Source of the DNA: JBKHHU01 sp046539045
Lineage (GTDB): Bacteria > Planctomycetota > Phycisphaerae > SM23-33
NCBI GenBank assembly: GCA_046539045.1
Contig: JBKHHU010000201.1
Coordinates: 1 to 5,985 of the forward strand
Length of the DNA stretch: 5,985 bases
Reading direction: 5' to 3'
Part shown: positions 5,832 through 5,985 of the stretch, in pieces
Position numbering within the stretch: position 1 is the first letter of the stretch
Layout: the number at the start of each line of letters is the position of its first letter
The notes under the pieces: generated by a model
Seen by the model: the letters and a program-made list of their open reading frames with translations, nothing else
Told to the model about the DNA's origin: nothing
Database searches by the model: none
Made by a program: the position numbers and the translations under genes

Positions 5832-5985
5832 TAGCCACGAACTGCGCGAACTACGCGAACTCCTTTTGAAACGGCCGGCGCCGAGGGGACGGACCCGACG
5901 GTTCGACACGGCGGAATCACGAAGATCACGAAGATCACGAAGATCACAAAGGAAACAGAAAGCTGTTCGTGGTGGTCTTCGTGGC
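5832..5985 (+). repeat. Tandem repeat copy R3, cut by the window end
   Basis: Third copy. It begins TAGCCACGAAC and carries three 9-mers in the first tract. In the second tract GAAGATCAC is repeated three times exactly (5921-5947), where R1 and R2 have a diverged first unit. The right arm of the hairpin runs off the window, and more copies may follow. Confidence 0.88.

Noticed and set aside
5472..5909. Short frames on both strands through the tandem repeats
   Set aside because: Their three-residue periodic translations simply reflect the 9-bp repeat unit.
5427..5985. CRISPR array
   Set aside because: The repeats are long, internally periodic and diverged, and the spacers are not unique segments of constant length. 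No cas gene is present.

Overview
The window is GC-rich DNA carrying five confident protein genes, all on the + strand, separated by unusually repeat-rich intergenic DNA. Order: aspartate ammonia-lyase (383-1795); the [FeFe]-hydrogenase maturation GTPase HydF (2097-3335); a pteridine-reductase/FolM-like short-chain reductase (3332-4060); a FolB/FolX-type dihydroneopterin aldolase/epimerase (4675-5028); and the pterin pyrophosphokinase FolK (5025-5429). HydF implies an anaerobic, probably fermentative bacterium that makes [FeFe] hydrogenase. The base composition, the intergenic repeats with a 9-bp period, and the short-hairpin repeats of 4302-4540 resemble what I remember from Planctomycetota (Phycisphaerae-like) genomes. 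That taxonomic guess is inference only.

Layout. Positions 1-326 hold two inverted copies of a dispersed repeat (one cut by the window start), including an exact 55-bp direct repeat. aspA follows, with a consensus TATAAT so close to its ATG that the mRNA may be leaderless. A third repeat copy, in the opposite orientation, begins at the aspA stop codon and folds into a roughly 90-nt hairpin. hydF and the reductase overlap by ATGA and are almost certainly co-translated. A 614-bp gap without a convincing gene follows; it holds a cluster of short GC-rich hairpins and repeated motifs. folB and folK also overlap by ATGA. The folK stop codon lies in the first bases of three tandem copies of the same dispersed repeat, which run to the window end.

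How the genes may work together. Aspartase makes ammonium and fumarate. HydF is the scaffold on which the diiron precursor of the H-cluster, including its dithiomethylamine bridge, is assembled. The reductase, FolB/FolX and FolK are pterin/folate enzymes. The reductase has the Asp-Tyr-Lys active site and the TGxxxRIG motif of pteridine reductases, and the FolB-family protein looks partly like FolX. The locus could therefore make tetrahydrofolate, tetrahydromonapterin, or both. A link between ammonia supply, one-carbon/pterin metabolism and H-cluster bridge assembly is attractive but is a hypothesis from gene order. HydA, HydE and HydG are not in the window.

The most unusual DNA is the repeat family: six copies in under 6 kb, each with two separate tracts of 9-bp periodicity, one folded into a hairpin. 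Copies on the two sides of the gene block are in inverted orientation.
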